Part shown: positions 57,014 to 64,000 of the stretch, one piece after another | How the letters are laid out: every line of letters begins with the position of its first letter | Numbering within the stretch: position 1 is the stretch's first letter | Assembly (NCBI RefSeq): GCF_902498195.1 | Contig: NZ_CABVIY010000008.1 | Coordinates: 310,001 to 374,000, forward strand | Direction: 5' to 3' | DNA: 64,000 bases | Source of the DNA: Pseudomonas fluorescens | Lineage (GTDB): Bacteria; Pseudomonadota; Gammaproteobacteria; Pseudomonadales; Pseudomonadaceae | The notes under the pieces: model-generated | Database searches by the model: none | Seen by the model: the letters and a program-made list of their open reading frames with translations, nothing else | What the model was told of the DNA's origin: nothing | Program-made: the position numbers and the translations under genes

Positions 57014-58072
57014 TCAAATCAGCGACATTTGGCGACCCGGCGGACAAAAGGCCTCGCAGTCCAGATTGAAGCCTTCGCGTCGATCGAGGCCCAGGCGCTT
57101 GATGGTTTTGGCGAAGCGCTGTGCCAGCAAATCGGCAAACGGTCCTTCGCCCCGCATCCGTGCCCCAAAGCGACTGTCGTACAGCTCGCCGCCACGGCTC
57201 TGGCGAATCAGGCTCAGCACATGCGCGGCCCGTTGCGGGTAGTGCGCGGCCAGCCATTCCTCGAACAGCGGGGCCACTTCCAGCGGCAGGCGCAACATCA
57301 TGTAGGCAGCGCTTTGAGCCCCGGCGGCATGGGCCTCGGTCAGCAAATTCTCGAGTTCGCTGTCATTGATCATCGGAATCATGGGTGAACACAGCACCCC
57401 TACCGGAATCCCGGCGTCGCGCATGACCCGTATCGCCCGCAGCCTGGCCTTGGGCGCTGCGGCGCGGGGTTCAAGAATGCGTTTGAGTTCGTCATCCAGG
57501 CTGGTCAGGCTGATCATCACCGCCACCAGGCGTTGCCGGGCAAGCTCGGCCAGCAGGTCGAGGTCTCGAAGAATCAGCGAACCTTTGGTGACGATGGTGA
57601 CCGGATGGCGATAACGCAGCAGTACTTCGAGGATTTGCCGGGTGATTTTGTATTCGCGTTCGATCGGTTGATAGGGATCGGTATTGGAGCCGAGGTTGAT
57701 CGGCGCGCACTGATAGCCGCGCCTGGACAGTTGTTCCTCCAGCACTTGCACGGCGTTGGTCTTGGCAATCAGCCTGGTTTCGAAATCCAGCCCCGGTGAC
57801 ATGTCCCAGTAAGCGTGGCTGGGGCGGGCATAACAATAGATGCAACCATGTTCGCAACCGCGATAGGGATTGATCGAGCGGTCGAAAGGCAGATCTGGAG
57901 AGGTGTTGCGAGTGATGATGGTTTTCGCCCGCTCGATTTGCACCTCGGTGCCCTGGGTCATCGGCACTTCCTGATACCAACCGTCGTCCTCGGCCACCGA
58001 ACGACTCGGGGCGAAGCGGTTGTGCGGGTTGGTCGCAGTGCCGCGGCCGCGAGGAGGCAATGGGGTAGCCAT
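57014..58072 (-). CDS. Radical SAM protein (PA0069-like, SplB-related)
   Basis: A 352-residue radical S-adenosylmethionine protein. The [4Fe-4S] motif CEHGCIYC (C-x3-C-x2-C) occupies residues 73-80, preceded by NPYRGCEHGC, and the following YARPSHAYW is typical of the SplB-like subgroup. Spore photoproduct lyase relatives repair DNA lesions, but this subgroup has no established substrate. A LexA-like box directly upstream (58089-58104) suggests SOS control, fitting a DNA-repair role. ATG 58072 follows AAAGGATCTCACTG. Confidence 0.85.
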   Translation of the reverse strand: MATPLPPRGRGTATNPHNRFAPSRSVAEDDGWYQEVPMTQGTEVQIERAKTIITRNTSPDLPFDRSINPYRGCEHGCIYCYARPSHAYWDMSPGLDFETRLIAKTNAVQVLEEQLSRRGYQCAPINLGSNTDPYQPIEREYKITRQILEVLLRYRHPVTIVTKGSLILRDLDLLAELARQRLVAVMISLTSLDDELKRILEPRAAAPKARLRAIRVMRDAGIPVGVLCSPMIPMINDSELENLLTEAHAAGAQSAAYMMLRLPLEVAPLFEEWLAAHYPQRAAHVLSLIRQSRGGELYDSRFGARMRGEGPFADLLAQRFAKTIKRLGLDRREGFNLDCEAFCPPGRQMSLI

Positions 58073-58088
58073 CAGTGAGATCCTTTAG

Positions 58089-58104
58089 CTGTATGCCTAT
58101 ACAG
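58089..58104. promoter_or_regulatory. LexA (SOS) box-like operator
   Basis: CTGTATGCCTATACAG fits CTG-N10-CAG and shares the TA-rich flanks (CTGTAT...ATACAG) of the gamma-proteobacterial LexA site. It lies 17-32 bases before the radical SAM start, overlapping the expected promoter. I recall that P. aeruginosa PA0069 is in the LexA regulon. Confidence 0.75.
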
Positions 58105-58280
58105 TATCCGAGGTTCGTCGTGCAGGCCAGTGCCGTTCGGCACCCAAAGGATTTTGAGTGTGGGTCATTAGGCTGATGTTCATGGAGGGAAACATATCGC
58201 CGGTAGTGTTTTGCCGTTTCACCAGTACCCTCTTTTCCACACGAAATGATCGTGTATTCATTATTAAAAGGATTTAAATC

Positions 58281-58583
58281 ATGTCGCATTACAATCAGCG
58301 TGGTGTCTTTCTTCAGTTATTACGTCCATCGGTTTTCAATCCAAAGGAAGTCCGGGTTTGCATGCAATTTGCGCTGAAGGAAGAAGGCTACGACCCGGTC
58401 ATCGGTGAGGTCACCAGTTCCTTGCTCGACTCGACCCTTCGCGAGGCCGTCTCGAATGACGGTGGCGTCACCTTTACGATCAAAAGCCCCACCGATATTG
58501 ACGGCGATGGCGACATCGACATGCAGGACAAAGCCGTATTGGTGGGGTTGGCGAAAGCGTATTCGAAGATCCTCAATCCCTGA
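58281..58583 (+). CDS. Small EF-hand/dockerin-like calcium-binding protein, unknown family
   Basis: A 100-residue protein. Residues 72-83, DIDGDGDIDMQD, form a complete 12-residue EF-hand loop with acidic residues at loop positions 1, 3, 5, 7, 9 and 12, as in type I dockerin repeats, followed by an amphipathic helix (AVLVGLAKAYSKIL). The upstream 60 residues (FNPKEVRVCMQFALKEEGYDP) are of unknown fold. There is no signal peptide or membrane segment, and only one EF-hand, so dimerisation or a partner protein is likely. Codons at the 5' end (TTA, CCA) and AT-rich flanks differ from neighbours, hinting at transfer. ATG follows AAGGATTTAAATC. A terminator follows. Confidence 0.72.
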   Translation: MSHYNQRGVFLQLLRPSVFNPKEVRVCMQFALKEEGYDPVIGEVTSSLLDSTLREAVSNDGGVTFTIKSPTDIDGDGDIDMQDKAVLVGLAKAYSKILNP

Positions 58584-58636
58584 TCCGTAGATGTAGCGGA
58601 TGCTTGAAATGAACAAATTCCAGTAAAACGCGATAT

Positions 58637-58666
58637 AAAACGGCACTTCGGTTTTGTGCCGTTTTT
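58637..58666. terminator. Terminator of the EF-hand gene
   Basis: AAAACGGCAC-TTCGGTTTT-GTGCCGTTTTT has a 10-bp stem with an A/T-flanked end. It lies 50 bases after the stop codon. Confidence 0.85.
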
Positions 58667-58794
58667 AATAGTTGAACCCAATAAAAGCAGGTTCCAGACT
58701 GCAATTCACAATTCTTTGACAGGCACCTCACAGGCCTTTAACCAGCCTGCAGCGACACTACGTTCATTCACTCTTCCCGGATGGTCGTCCAAGC

Positions 58795-59436
58795 ATGTCC
58801 TTCGCGCGTCTTTCAATTGCGACGTTACTGTTATCGCTGTCCGCATTTTTCAATCTCGTCCTCGCCGACGACTCTGCGGTGACCCGCCCCGCGGAATGGG
58901 CGCAGCCGGTCGCAGTGCAATACAACCTGTTTCAGATGTCACCCACGCTCTACCGTAGCGCGTTGCCTGACAGTGGAGCGGTGCCACTGCTGGAAAAACT
59001 CAAGGTCGCCACCGTGATCACGTTCCTGCCCGAACCGGATTCACGCTGGTTGGCCACAAGCGGCATCGCCCAGGTGCAACTGCCCTATCGGACCAATCAT
59101 GTGGATGATGCCGACGTGCTCAAGGCGTTGCGTGCCATTCAGGCGGCGGAAGCCAACGGCCCGGTGTTGATGCACTGCAAGCACGGCTCCGACCGGACCG
59201 GCCTGATGGCGGCCATGTACCGCGTGGTGGTGCAGGGCTGGAGCAAGGAGGATGCGTTGAGCGAAATGACCGAGGGTGGTTTTGGCGACAGCACTCACTT
59301 CAGGGATGGCGTGCGTTACATGATGCATGTCGATGTGGAAAAACTGCGCGAGGCGCTGGCCAACGGGGATTGCAGTACCAGTGCGTTCGCGGCGTGTTCG
59401 ATGAAGAGTTGGTGGCAGTCGGCCCATATCCAGTAA
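58795..59436 (+). CDS. Exported protein tyrosine/dual-specificity phosphatase-like protein
   Basis: A 213-residue protein with a signal peptide ending NLVLA (about residue 24). The CX5R catalytic P-loop reads HCKHGSDRTG (Cys-128, Arg-134), and an upstream Asp such as NHVDDADVL may be the general acid. Two cysteines near the end (GDCSTSAFAAC) may form a disulfide. It belongs to a DSP family that includes periplasmic phosphatases of phosphoinositide or unknown substrates; the target cannot be assigned. The export signal implies a periplasmic or secreted role. It has no operon partner. Confidence 0.78.
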   Translation: MSFARLSIATLLLSLSAFFNLVLADDSAVTRPAEWAQPVAVQYNLFQMSPTLYRSALPDSGAVPLLEKLKVATVITFLPEPDSRWLATSGIAQVQLPYRTNHVDDADVLKALRAIQAAEANGPVLMHCKHGSDRTGLMAAMYRVVVQGWSKEDALSEMTEGGFGDSTHFRDGVRYMMHVDVEKLREALANGDCSTSAFAACSMKSWWQSAHIQ

Positions 59437-59478
59437 CACCTTCCACCGCATGGCGCAGTGGAAGGTCGGGTTGGCTAC

Positions 59479-59766
59479 TCAGTGTTGCTCGTCCGGCTTT
59501 TTCTTCAGTTTTGGATTCGGAAAAAACTGCACGGCCTGAACCTTGGCATCCGGTGCTTTCAGGGCGGATGTATTGACCCGCGTGCCCAACTCCTTGGGCA
59601 CCGACAGGCCTTGTTCATTCAGCGTGTCGGAGTAACCGCAAGCCACGCACTCGCGATGCGGCACGCTGTCTTCGTTCCACATCATCAACTTGTCCGGCTC
59701 GCTGCAAGCCGGGCAAACCGCCCCGGCGATAAAGCGTCGCTTGGTAATCACAGGACCCTCGCTCAT
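59479..59766 (-). CDS. YheV-family zinc-ribbon protein
   Basis: A 95-residue protein with four cysteines in two pairs, CPAC (18-21) and CVAC (40-43), a zinc ribbon of the YheV/DUF2387 type. The N-terminal MSEGPVITKRRFIAGAVCP is family-like and the C-terminal part is basic. Its start overlaps the prlC stop (ATGA), as seen with E. coli yheV near prlC. Function unknown. Confidence 0.9.
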   Translation of the reverse strand: MSEGPVITKRRFIAGAVCPACSEPDKLMMWNEDSVPHRECVACGYSDTLNEQGLSVPKELGTRVNTSALKAPDAKVQAVQFFPNPKLKKKPDEQH

Positions 59767-61814
59767 GCTGCCGCGCCCTCACTCAGGCCGCTATGGCGCA
59801 AGAGTGCGTCAATCGATGGCTCACGGCCACGGAAGTCGACGAACAGCACCATCGGCTCCTGCGAACCGCCACGCGCGAGGATGGCTTCGCGGAATGCGCG
59901 GCCGGTCTCGGCGTTGAGCACACCTTCTTCTTCGAACTTCGAGAAGGCATCGGCCGACAGCACTTCTGCCCATTTGTAGCTGTAGTAACCCGCGGCGTAA
60001 CCGCCGGCGAAGATGTGGGCGAAGCTGTTAGGGAACCGGTTGTAGGCCGGCGGGCGCATCACCGAAACCTCGTCACGGACGCCTTCGAGCACTTGCAGCA
60101 CACTGCGACCGTCACCGTGGGTGGCGTGCAGTTCGAAGTCGAACAGCGAGAACTCCAGTTGGCGCACCATCATCAGGCCGGACTGGAAATTCTTCGCCGC
60201 GAGCATTTTCTGCAACAGGTCCTGAGGCAGTGGCTCGCCGCTTTCGTAATGACCGGAAATCAACGCCAGGCCTTCCGGCTCCCAGCACCAGTTTTCCATG
60301 AACTGGCTCGGCAGCTCGACGGCATCCCAGGCCACGCCATTGATACCGGATACGCCGGCATGCTCGACACGGGTCAGCAGGTGATGCAGGCCATGACCGA
60401 ACTCGTGGAACAGGGTAGTGACTTCATCGTGGGTCAGCAGCGCGGGCTTGCCGCTGTCGGCCGGGGTGAAGTTGCACACCAGGTTGGCCACCGGGCTTTG
60501 CAGCACGCCCTCGGCGGTGCGGCGACGGTCGCGGGCGCCGTCCATCCAGGCACCGCCACGTTTGTTGGCGCGGGCGTAGAGGTCGAAGAAGAAGCGGCCG
60601 ACGTGCTGGCCGTTTTCCTTGATTTCGAACAGGCGAACATCCGGGTGCCAGGTGTCGAAGCCCTTTTGCTCGGCGATTTCGATGCCGTACAGACGTTGCA
60701 CGATGGCGAACAGGCCGCTCAGCACTTTATCGATCGGGAAGTAGGCACGCAGGGCTTCCTGGGCAACGCTGTAACGCTGCTCGCGGAGTTTTTCGCCGTA
60801 GAAACCGCTGTCCCAGCTTTGCAGGTCCGGGCAGCCTTGTTCGGCGGCGTACGCCTTGAGCTGTTGCAGGTCCTGGGCGGCGAACGGTTTGCTGCGCTTG
60901 GCCAGATCGCGCAGGAAACTCAGTACCTGATCGCTGGATTCGGCCATTTTGGTCGCCAGGCTCAACTCCGAGAAACTGGCGAAGCCCAAAAGCCTGGCCA
61001 GCTCCTGGCGCAGGTCGAGGATTTCCTCCATGACCGGGCCGTTATCGTTCTGACCGGCATTCGGACCCTGATCCGACGCACGGGTGCAGTAGGCGGCGTA
61101 GACTTCTTCGCGCAGGGCACGGTCCTGGGCGTAAGTCATCACCGCGTAGTAGCTCGGGAATTCCAGCGTGATCAGCCAGCCGTCGAGGCCCTTGGCCTGG
61201 GCGGCGGCGGCCATTTGCGCCTTGGCCGAATCGGTCAGGCCGGCGAGGGCGGCTTCATCGGTGACGTGCTTGGTCCAGGCCTGGGTCGCGTCCAGCAACT
61301 GGTTGGAGAAGCGGCTGCCCAGTTCGGACAACTTGCTCTGCACCTCGGCGTAACGTTTCTGTTCAGCCTCCGGCAGATCGATACCCGACAGGCGGAAGTC
61401 GCGCAGGGCGTGTTCCAGGATGGTCTTTTGCGCCACATCGAAACCGCCGGCTTCGGGGCTGCTGGCCAGGGCTTCATAGGCCTGGAACAGCTCACGGTTC
61501 TGGCCCATCTCGGTGGAATAGGCGCTCAAGGCCGGCAGGCAGGACTCGTAGGCTTCACGCAGTTCGGCGCTGTTGCACACGGCGTTCAAGTGACTGACCG
61601 GGCTCCAGGCCGCGCCCAGACGGTCGTTGAGTTCGTCCATGGCCAGCACCAGGCCAGCCCAGGTGGGTTGTTTGCCCTGGGTCTTGAGGATCTCGATAAT
61701 GGCGGCGCGGTTGTCAGCCAGGATCTGTTCAATGGCCGGTTGCACGTGTTCGGCACGGATCGCGGAGAACGGCGGCAGGTCGTAGGACTGCAAAAGAGGG
61801 TTGTTCACGCTCAC
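59763..61814 (-). CDS. prlC: Oligopeptidase A (M3 metallopeptidase)
   Basis: A 683-residue cytoplasmic endopeptidase that degrades peptides from cleaved signal sequences. The zinc motif is HEFGH (LFHEFGHGLHHLLT) with the distal Glu in the helix that follows. The C-terminal part matches the M3 fold (VEHAGVSGINGVAWDAVELPSQFMENW). The start is the GTG at 61814 (AAGG nine bases upstream) giving MSVNNPLLQSYDLPPFSAIR, the usual N-terminus; an ATG nine codons upstream is less likely. It is co-translated with yheV. Confidence 0.94.
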   Translation of the reverse strand: MSVNNPLLQSYDLPPFSAIRAEHVQPAIEQILADNRAAIIEILKTQGKQPTWAGLVLAMDELNDRLGAAWSPVSHLNAVCNSAELREAYESCLPALSAYSTEMGQNRELFQAYEALASSPEAGGFDVAQKTILEHALRDFRLSGIDLPEAEQKRYAEVQSKLSELGSRFSNQLLDATQAWTKHVTDEAALAGLTDSAKAQMAAAAQAKGLDGWLITLEFPSYYAVMTYAQDRALREEVYAAYCTRASDQGPNAGQNDNGPVMEEILDLRQELARLLGFASFSELSLATKMAESSDQVLSFLRDLAKRSKPFAAQDLQQLKAYAAEQGCPDLQSWDSGFYGEKLREQRYSVAQEALRAYFPIDKVLSGLFAIVQRLYGIEIAEQKGFDTWHPDVRLFEIKENGQHVGRFFFDLYARANKRGGAWMDGARDRRRTAEGVLQSPVANLVCNFTPADSGKPALLTHDEVTTLFHEFGHGLHHLLTRVEHAGVSGINGVAWDAVELPSQFMENWCWEPEGLALISGHYESGEPLPQDLLQKMLAAKNFQSGLMMVRQLEFSLFDFELHATHGDGRSVLQVLEGVRDEVSVMRPPAYNRFPNSFAHIFAGGYAAGYYSYKWAEVLSADAFSKFEEEGVLNAETGRAFREAILARGGSQEPMVLFVDFRGREPSIDALLRHSGLSEGAAA

Positions 61815-61903
61815 GGTTGACACCTTGGCTGGAAGAAACATGCAGTCATCTTAATTACAATCGACGCTCACCGCAGCTATCAGCGACAGAGAGAGAACCT
61901 ATC

Positions 61904-62449
61904 GTGTCCCTTCGCAAGTACCAGAACCACACGCCGTCCCTCGGCCAGGGCGCTTTTGTCGACCGCTCGGCGGTGGTGATCGGCGACGTCGACATCGGCG
62001 AAGACAGCTCGGTATGGCCATTGACGGTGATCCGTGGCGACATGCACCGCATCCGCATCGGTGCGCGCACCAGCGTGCAAGACGGCTGTGTGCTGCACAT
62101 CACCCATGCCGGGCCGTTCAACCCCGACGGTTTCCCGTTGCTGATCGGCGATGACGTGACCATCGCCCATAAGGTCATGCTGCATGGCTGCACCGTGGGC
62201 AGCCGGGTGCTGATCGGCATGGGCAGCATCGTCATGGACGGTGCGGTGGTCGCCGACGATGTGATCATCGGCGCCGGCAGCCTGGTGCCCCCGGGCAAAC
62301 GCCTGGAAAGCGGGTTCCTGTATGTGGGCAGCCCGGTGAAACAGATTCGGCCGCTGACTGACAAGGAACAAGCCTTTTTCACCTACAGCGCGGCGAACTA
62401 CGTGAAGCTCAAGGATCTGCACCTGGCCGAAGGCTACGACCAGATCTGA
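61904..62449 (+). CDS. Gamma-carbonic-anhydrase-like (left-handed beta-helix) protein
   Basis: A 181-residue hexapeptide-repeat protein of the gamma-CA/PaaY/YrdA class. Zinc-binding His residues are seen in RGDMHRIRIG, HITHAG and IAHKVMLHGC. The repeat continues through IGMGSIVMDGAVVADDVIIGAGSLVPPGKRLE. Many such proteins bind zinc but show no carbonic anhydrase activity, so function is open. The GTG at 61904 is favoured (GAGAGAACC upstream); longer frames run into the prlC leader. It is divergent from prlC. Confidence 0.88.
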   Translation: MSLRKYQNHTPSLGQGAFVDRSAVVIGDVDIGEDSSVWPLTVIRGDMHRIRIGARTSVQDGCVLHITHAGPFNPDGFPLLIGDDVTIAHKVMLHGCTVGSRVLIGMGSIVMDGAVVADDVIIGAGSLVPPGKRLESGFLYVGSPVKQIRPLTDKEQAFFTYSAANYVKLKDLHLAEGYDQI

Positions 62450-62477
62450 CACGTCTCACCATTGCCCAGGACATTTC

Positions 62478-63131
62478 ATGCATCACCAAACTATTTTGTT
62501 CGACCTCGATGGCACCCTGACCGACCCGCGCGAAGGCATTACGCGTTCGATTCAGTTCGCCTTGAGCAAACTCGGCATCGATGAGCCCGACCTGACCAAA
62601 CTCGAGCATTTCATCGGCCCGCCGTTGCTGCAGGCGTTCATGCAGTTCTACGACTTCGACGAAGCCAGGGCCTGGGAGGCGGTGAATTTCTACCGCGAAC
62701 GCTTCAAGGTCACCGGGCTGTACGAAAATCGCGTGTTCGACGGCGTCACACCGCTGCTGGAAACCCTGGGCGGACAAGGTCGGCACCTGTATATCGCGAC
62801 GTCCAAGCCATGGGTCTTCGCCCGGGAAATCGCCCGGCATTTCGACTTCGCCAAACATTTCAAAGTGATTTACGGCAGCGAACTCGACGGCACCCGCACC
62901 AACAAAGTCGAATTGATCGCGCACCTGATCGCCCAGGAAGGCCTGGACCCCACCGACACTCTGATGATCGGCGACCGCAAGCACGACCTGATCGGCGCGC
63001 GCAGCAACGGACTGGACGCGGTGGCGGTGGGGTATGGGTTTGGCAGTCGGGAAGAGTTGAGCGCGGAAGCCCCGGCGTATCATTTTGAAACGCTGGAGGA
63101 GATGCATCAGGCGTTTTTGCGGCGTTCATGA
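62478..63131 (+). CDS. HAD-superfamily phosphatase (Gph-like)
   Basis: A 217-residue HAD hydrolase of the phosphoglycolate phosphatase-like type: motif I FDLDGTLTD at residues 8-16, motif II IATSK, motif III/IV GDRKHDLIGAR. The cap is a small helical bundle (subfamily IA). Substrate unknown; candidate roles include phosphoglycolate or nucleotide cleavage. It begins 28 bases after the gamma-CA-like gene and probably shares its transcript. Confidence 0.88.
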   Translation: MHHQTILFDLDGTLTDPREGITRSIQFALSKLGIDEPDLTKLEHFIGPPLLQAFMQFYDFDEARAWEAVNFYRERFKVTGLYENRVFDGVTPLLETLGGQGRHLYIATSKPWVFAREIARHFDFAKHFKVIYGSELDGTRTNKVELIAHLIAQEGLDPTDTLMIGDRKHDLIGARSNGLDAVAVGYGFGSREELSAEAPAYHFETLEEMHQAFLRRS

Positions 63132-63135
63132 CGAC

Positions 63136-63220
63136 GCCTTCGCGGGCAAGCCCGCTCCCACAGTGTTTCGTGTCGTTCACAAACTGTTTATCTGTGGGAG
63201 CGGGCTTGCCCGCGAAGAGG
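63136..63220. repeat. REPIN (family A variant GCGGGC)
   Basis: GCCTTCGCGGGCAAGCCCGCT... at 63136 and its partner TGTGGGAGCGGGCTTGCCCG... to 63220. The A-to-G change in both arms (CGCGGGC rather than CGCGAGC) keeps pairing, so it is a compensated subtype. Between convergent genes. Confidence 0.9.
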
Positions 63221-63224
63221 CCCC

Positions 63225-64000
63225 TCAGGCGCCGGAAGCTCCAGATTCCGCCAGGGCCTTCAGTGACAACTTTCGCTGTTCAACCGGTAACGCCCCCAAT
63301 CTCTCGACCTGCGCATAAAACCTCAGCCAATCCCCGCCCATCTGTTTGAACAACGCCGAAAACGCTGGAACCCACTGGTCGTAAAGCCCGAATGGCAGTA
63401 ACCGCGCATTGTTCATCGGTGAATTGATCCAGGCGTCGTAACGCTTGTCACCGGACCACTGGCTGTCGCGCAGTGCGCGGTATTCGGAACGCAGCCGCTC
63501 GAACTCCGTGGCTTTTCGCTGGCGCATTTGTTCGGGGGGGAGCGGCAGGGTGTACAGCTTTTCAAGCCGGGTCCGGGTGTTCAGCACCAGCTCGATGAAT
63601 TGGTCCCGTTGTTGTGCCTGCTCCCCGCTGTCGGGCGGCAGGTTGCGGTAGGCCCGCCATTGTCGCGTGCCTTCCTGCTCGACGAAGGTGGCAAAGGACT
63701 CGTTGAACTCCGTGTCGTCCTTTACATAAAAACGCTGATGCGCCAGTTCGTGAAAAATCAGCGTGGCCAGGCGTTCATCGCCCCAGTGCATCATCGAGCT
63801 CATGATCGGATCGTTGAACCAGCCCAGGGTCGAGTAGGCCTCGACGCCGCCGATCGACACGTCCATGCCCCTAAGCCGTTCCTGCGCCGCCTCACCGCGA
63901 GCCGCGCTCTGGCTGTAGTAGCCGCGATACGCCACGCAACCGGCGACGGGGAAGCAATGGTTCTGCGGTTTGAGGGAAAACTCCGGGGTGACGAACACAT
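63225..64000 (-). CDS. Putative aminopeptidase, HELAH metallopeptidase (5' end cut)
   Basis: Minus-strand frame running off the right edge; at least 258 residues are visible (the first Met shown by the frame is at 63998, but the true start is outside). The HExxH zinc motif reads LIFHELAHQRF, with a following Glu in NESFATFVEQEG (ligand), as in the PF10023 family of putative aminopeptidases. GWFNDPIMSSMMHWGD precedes it. The C-terminal 130 residues are helical and likely bind substrate. An N-terminal lipoprotein or signal region would be in the missing part. Start uncertain because of truncation. Confidence 0.82.
   Translation of the reverse strand, partial: VFVTPEFSLKPQNHCFPVAGCVAYRGYYSQSAARGEAAQERLRGMDVSIGGVEAYSTLGWFNDPIMSSMMHWGDERLATLIFHELAHQRFYVKDDTEFNESFATFVEQEGTRQWRAYRNLPPDSGEQAQQRDQFIELVLNTRTRLEKLYTLPLPPEQMRQRKATEFERLRSEYRALRDSQWSGDKRYDAWINSPMNNARLLPFGLYDQWVPAFSALFKQMGGDWLRFYAQVERLGALPVEQRKLSLKALAESGASGA

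Noticed and set aside
59793..61820. A 675-codon plus-strand frame opposite prlC
   Set aside because: Shadow frame; prlC has HEFGH and full family sequence on the other strand.
1..64000. Prophage, integrative element, CRISPR or toxin-antitoxin/defence island
   Set aside because: No integrase, tRNA attachment site, regularly spaced direct repeats, transposase or recognisable defence genes were found; gene content is core Pseudomonas.

Overview
The window is a gene-dense, high-GC stretch of chromosome from a Pseudomonas of the fluorescens group. Evidence: the algB-kinB-ampDh2-dgcH-dsbA-cc4-engB-polA-thrB-znu-metNIQ order and the cox-SURF1-heme A-SCO-carbonic anhydrase-prlC order (as I recall both from P. 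aeruginosa PAO1), plus many dispersed inverted repeats of the fluorescens-type REP/REPIN families. I see no rRNA, tRNA, prophage, insertion sequence, CRISPR or plasmid signature. This is core genome, and most of what is new lies in the control regions and a few unrecognised small genes.

Layout. 1-2.6 kb: choline sulfatase (runs off the left edge) and its divergent LysR regulator. 2.6-8.6 kb: small metabolic enzymes, a CitMHS citrate-metal transporter with an elaborate leader, a TerC protein and a Na/Pi cotransporter. 8.8-14.8 kb: a membrane-anchored M16 peptidase, a DUF5924/DUF2914 membrane protein and a four-gene MCE (Mla-like) lipid-transport operon. 14.9-19.4 kb: an SpmA-SpmB-like fusion, glutamate symporter gltP, an Ivy-type lysozyme inhibitor, a DUF1328 protein and a small membrane protein that appears to be sigma-54 driven. 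19.9-28.4 kb: AlgB/KinB two-component pair, an EAL phosphodiesterase, lipoprotein amidase AmpDh2, a GGDEF cyclase and an EEP-family hydrolase. 28.5-34.6 kb: DsbA, cytochromes c4 and c5, EngB, an ErsA-like sRNA and DNA polymerase I. 34.6-44.5 kb: homoserine kinase, the Zur/ZnuABC zinc regulon, a lipoprotein, catalase HPII and the MetNIQ methionine importer. 44.6-53.3 kb: a minus-strand aa3/caa3 cytochrome oxidase cluster (coxB, coxA, ctaG, coxC, SURF1, an unknown assembly-type protein, heme A synthase, heme O synthase, SCO). 53.6-64 kb: a conserved unknown protein, a SulP transporter with a beta-carbonic anhydrase, a radical SAM protein behind a LexA-like box, a small EF-hand/dockerin-like protein, an exported tyrosine-phosphatase-like protein, YheV, oligopeptidase A, a gamma-carbonic-anhydrase-like protein, a HAD phosphatase and an aminopeptidase cut by the right edge.

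How it works together: much of the window serves envelope and redox physiology. AlgB/KinB, AmpDh2, DsbA, Ivy, the MCE system and ErsA sit in or act on the envelope. The cytochromes and the complete terminal oxidase assembly set handle electron flow. Zur/ZnuABC, MetNIQ, GltP, CitMHS and NptA-type carriers handle nutrient uptake. The points most worth following are a near-consensus sigma-54 promoter with tandem dyads in front of an unknown small membrane gene, the ErsA-like sRNA with a sigma-22-type promoter, the leader of the citrate transporter (sigma-54 site, short ORF and A-rich Hfq/Crc-type motif), the LexA-like box before the radical SAM gene, and the unrecognised EF-hand protein with atypical codons. 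Protein families are called by reading sequence motifs; no database search was run.
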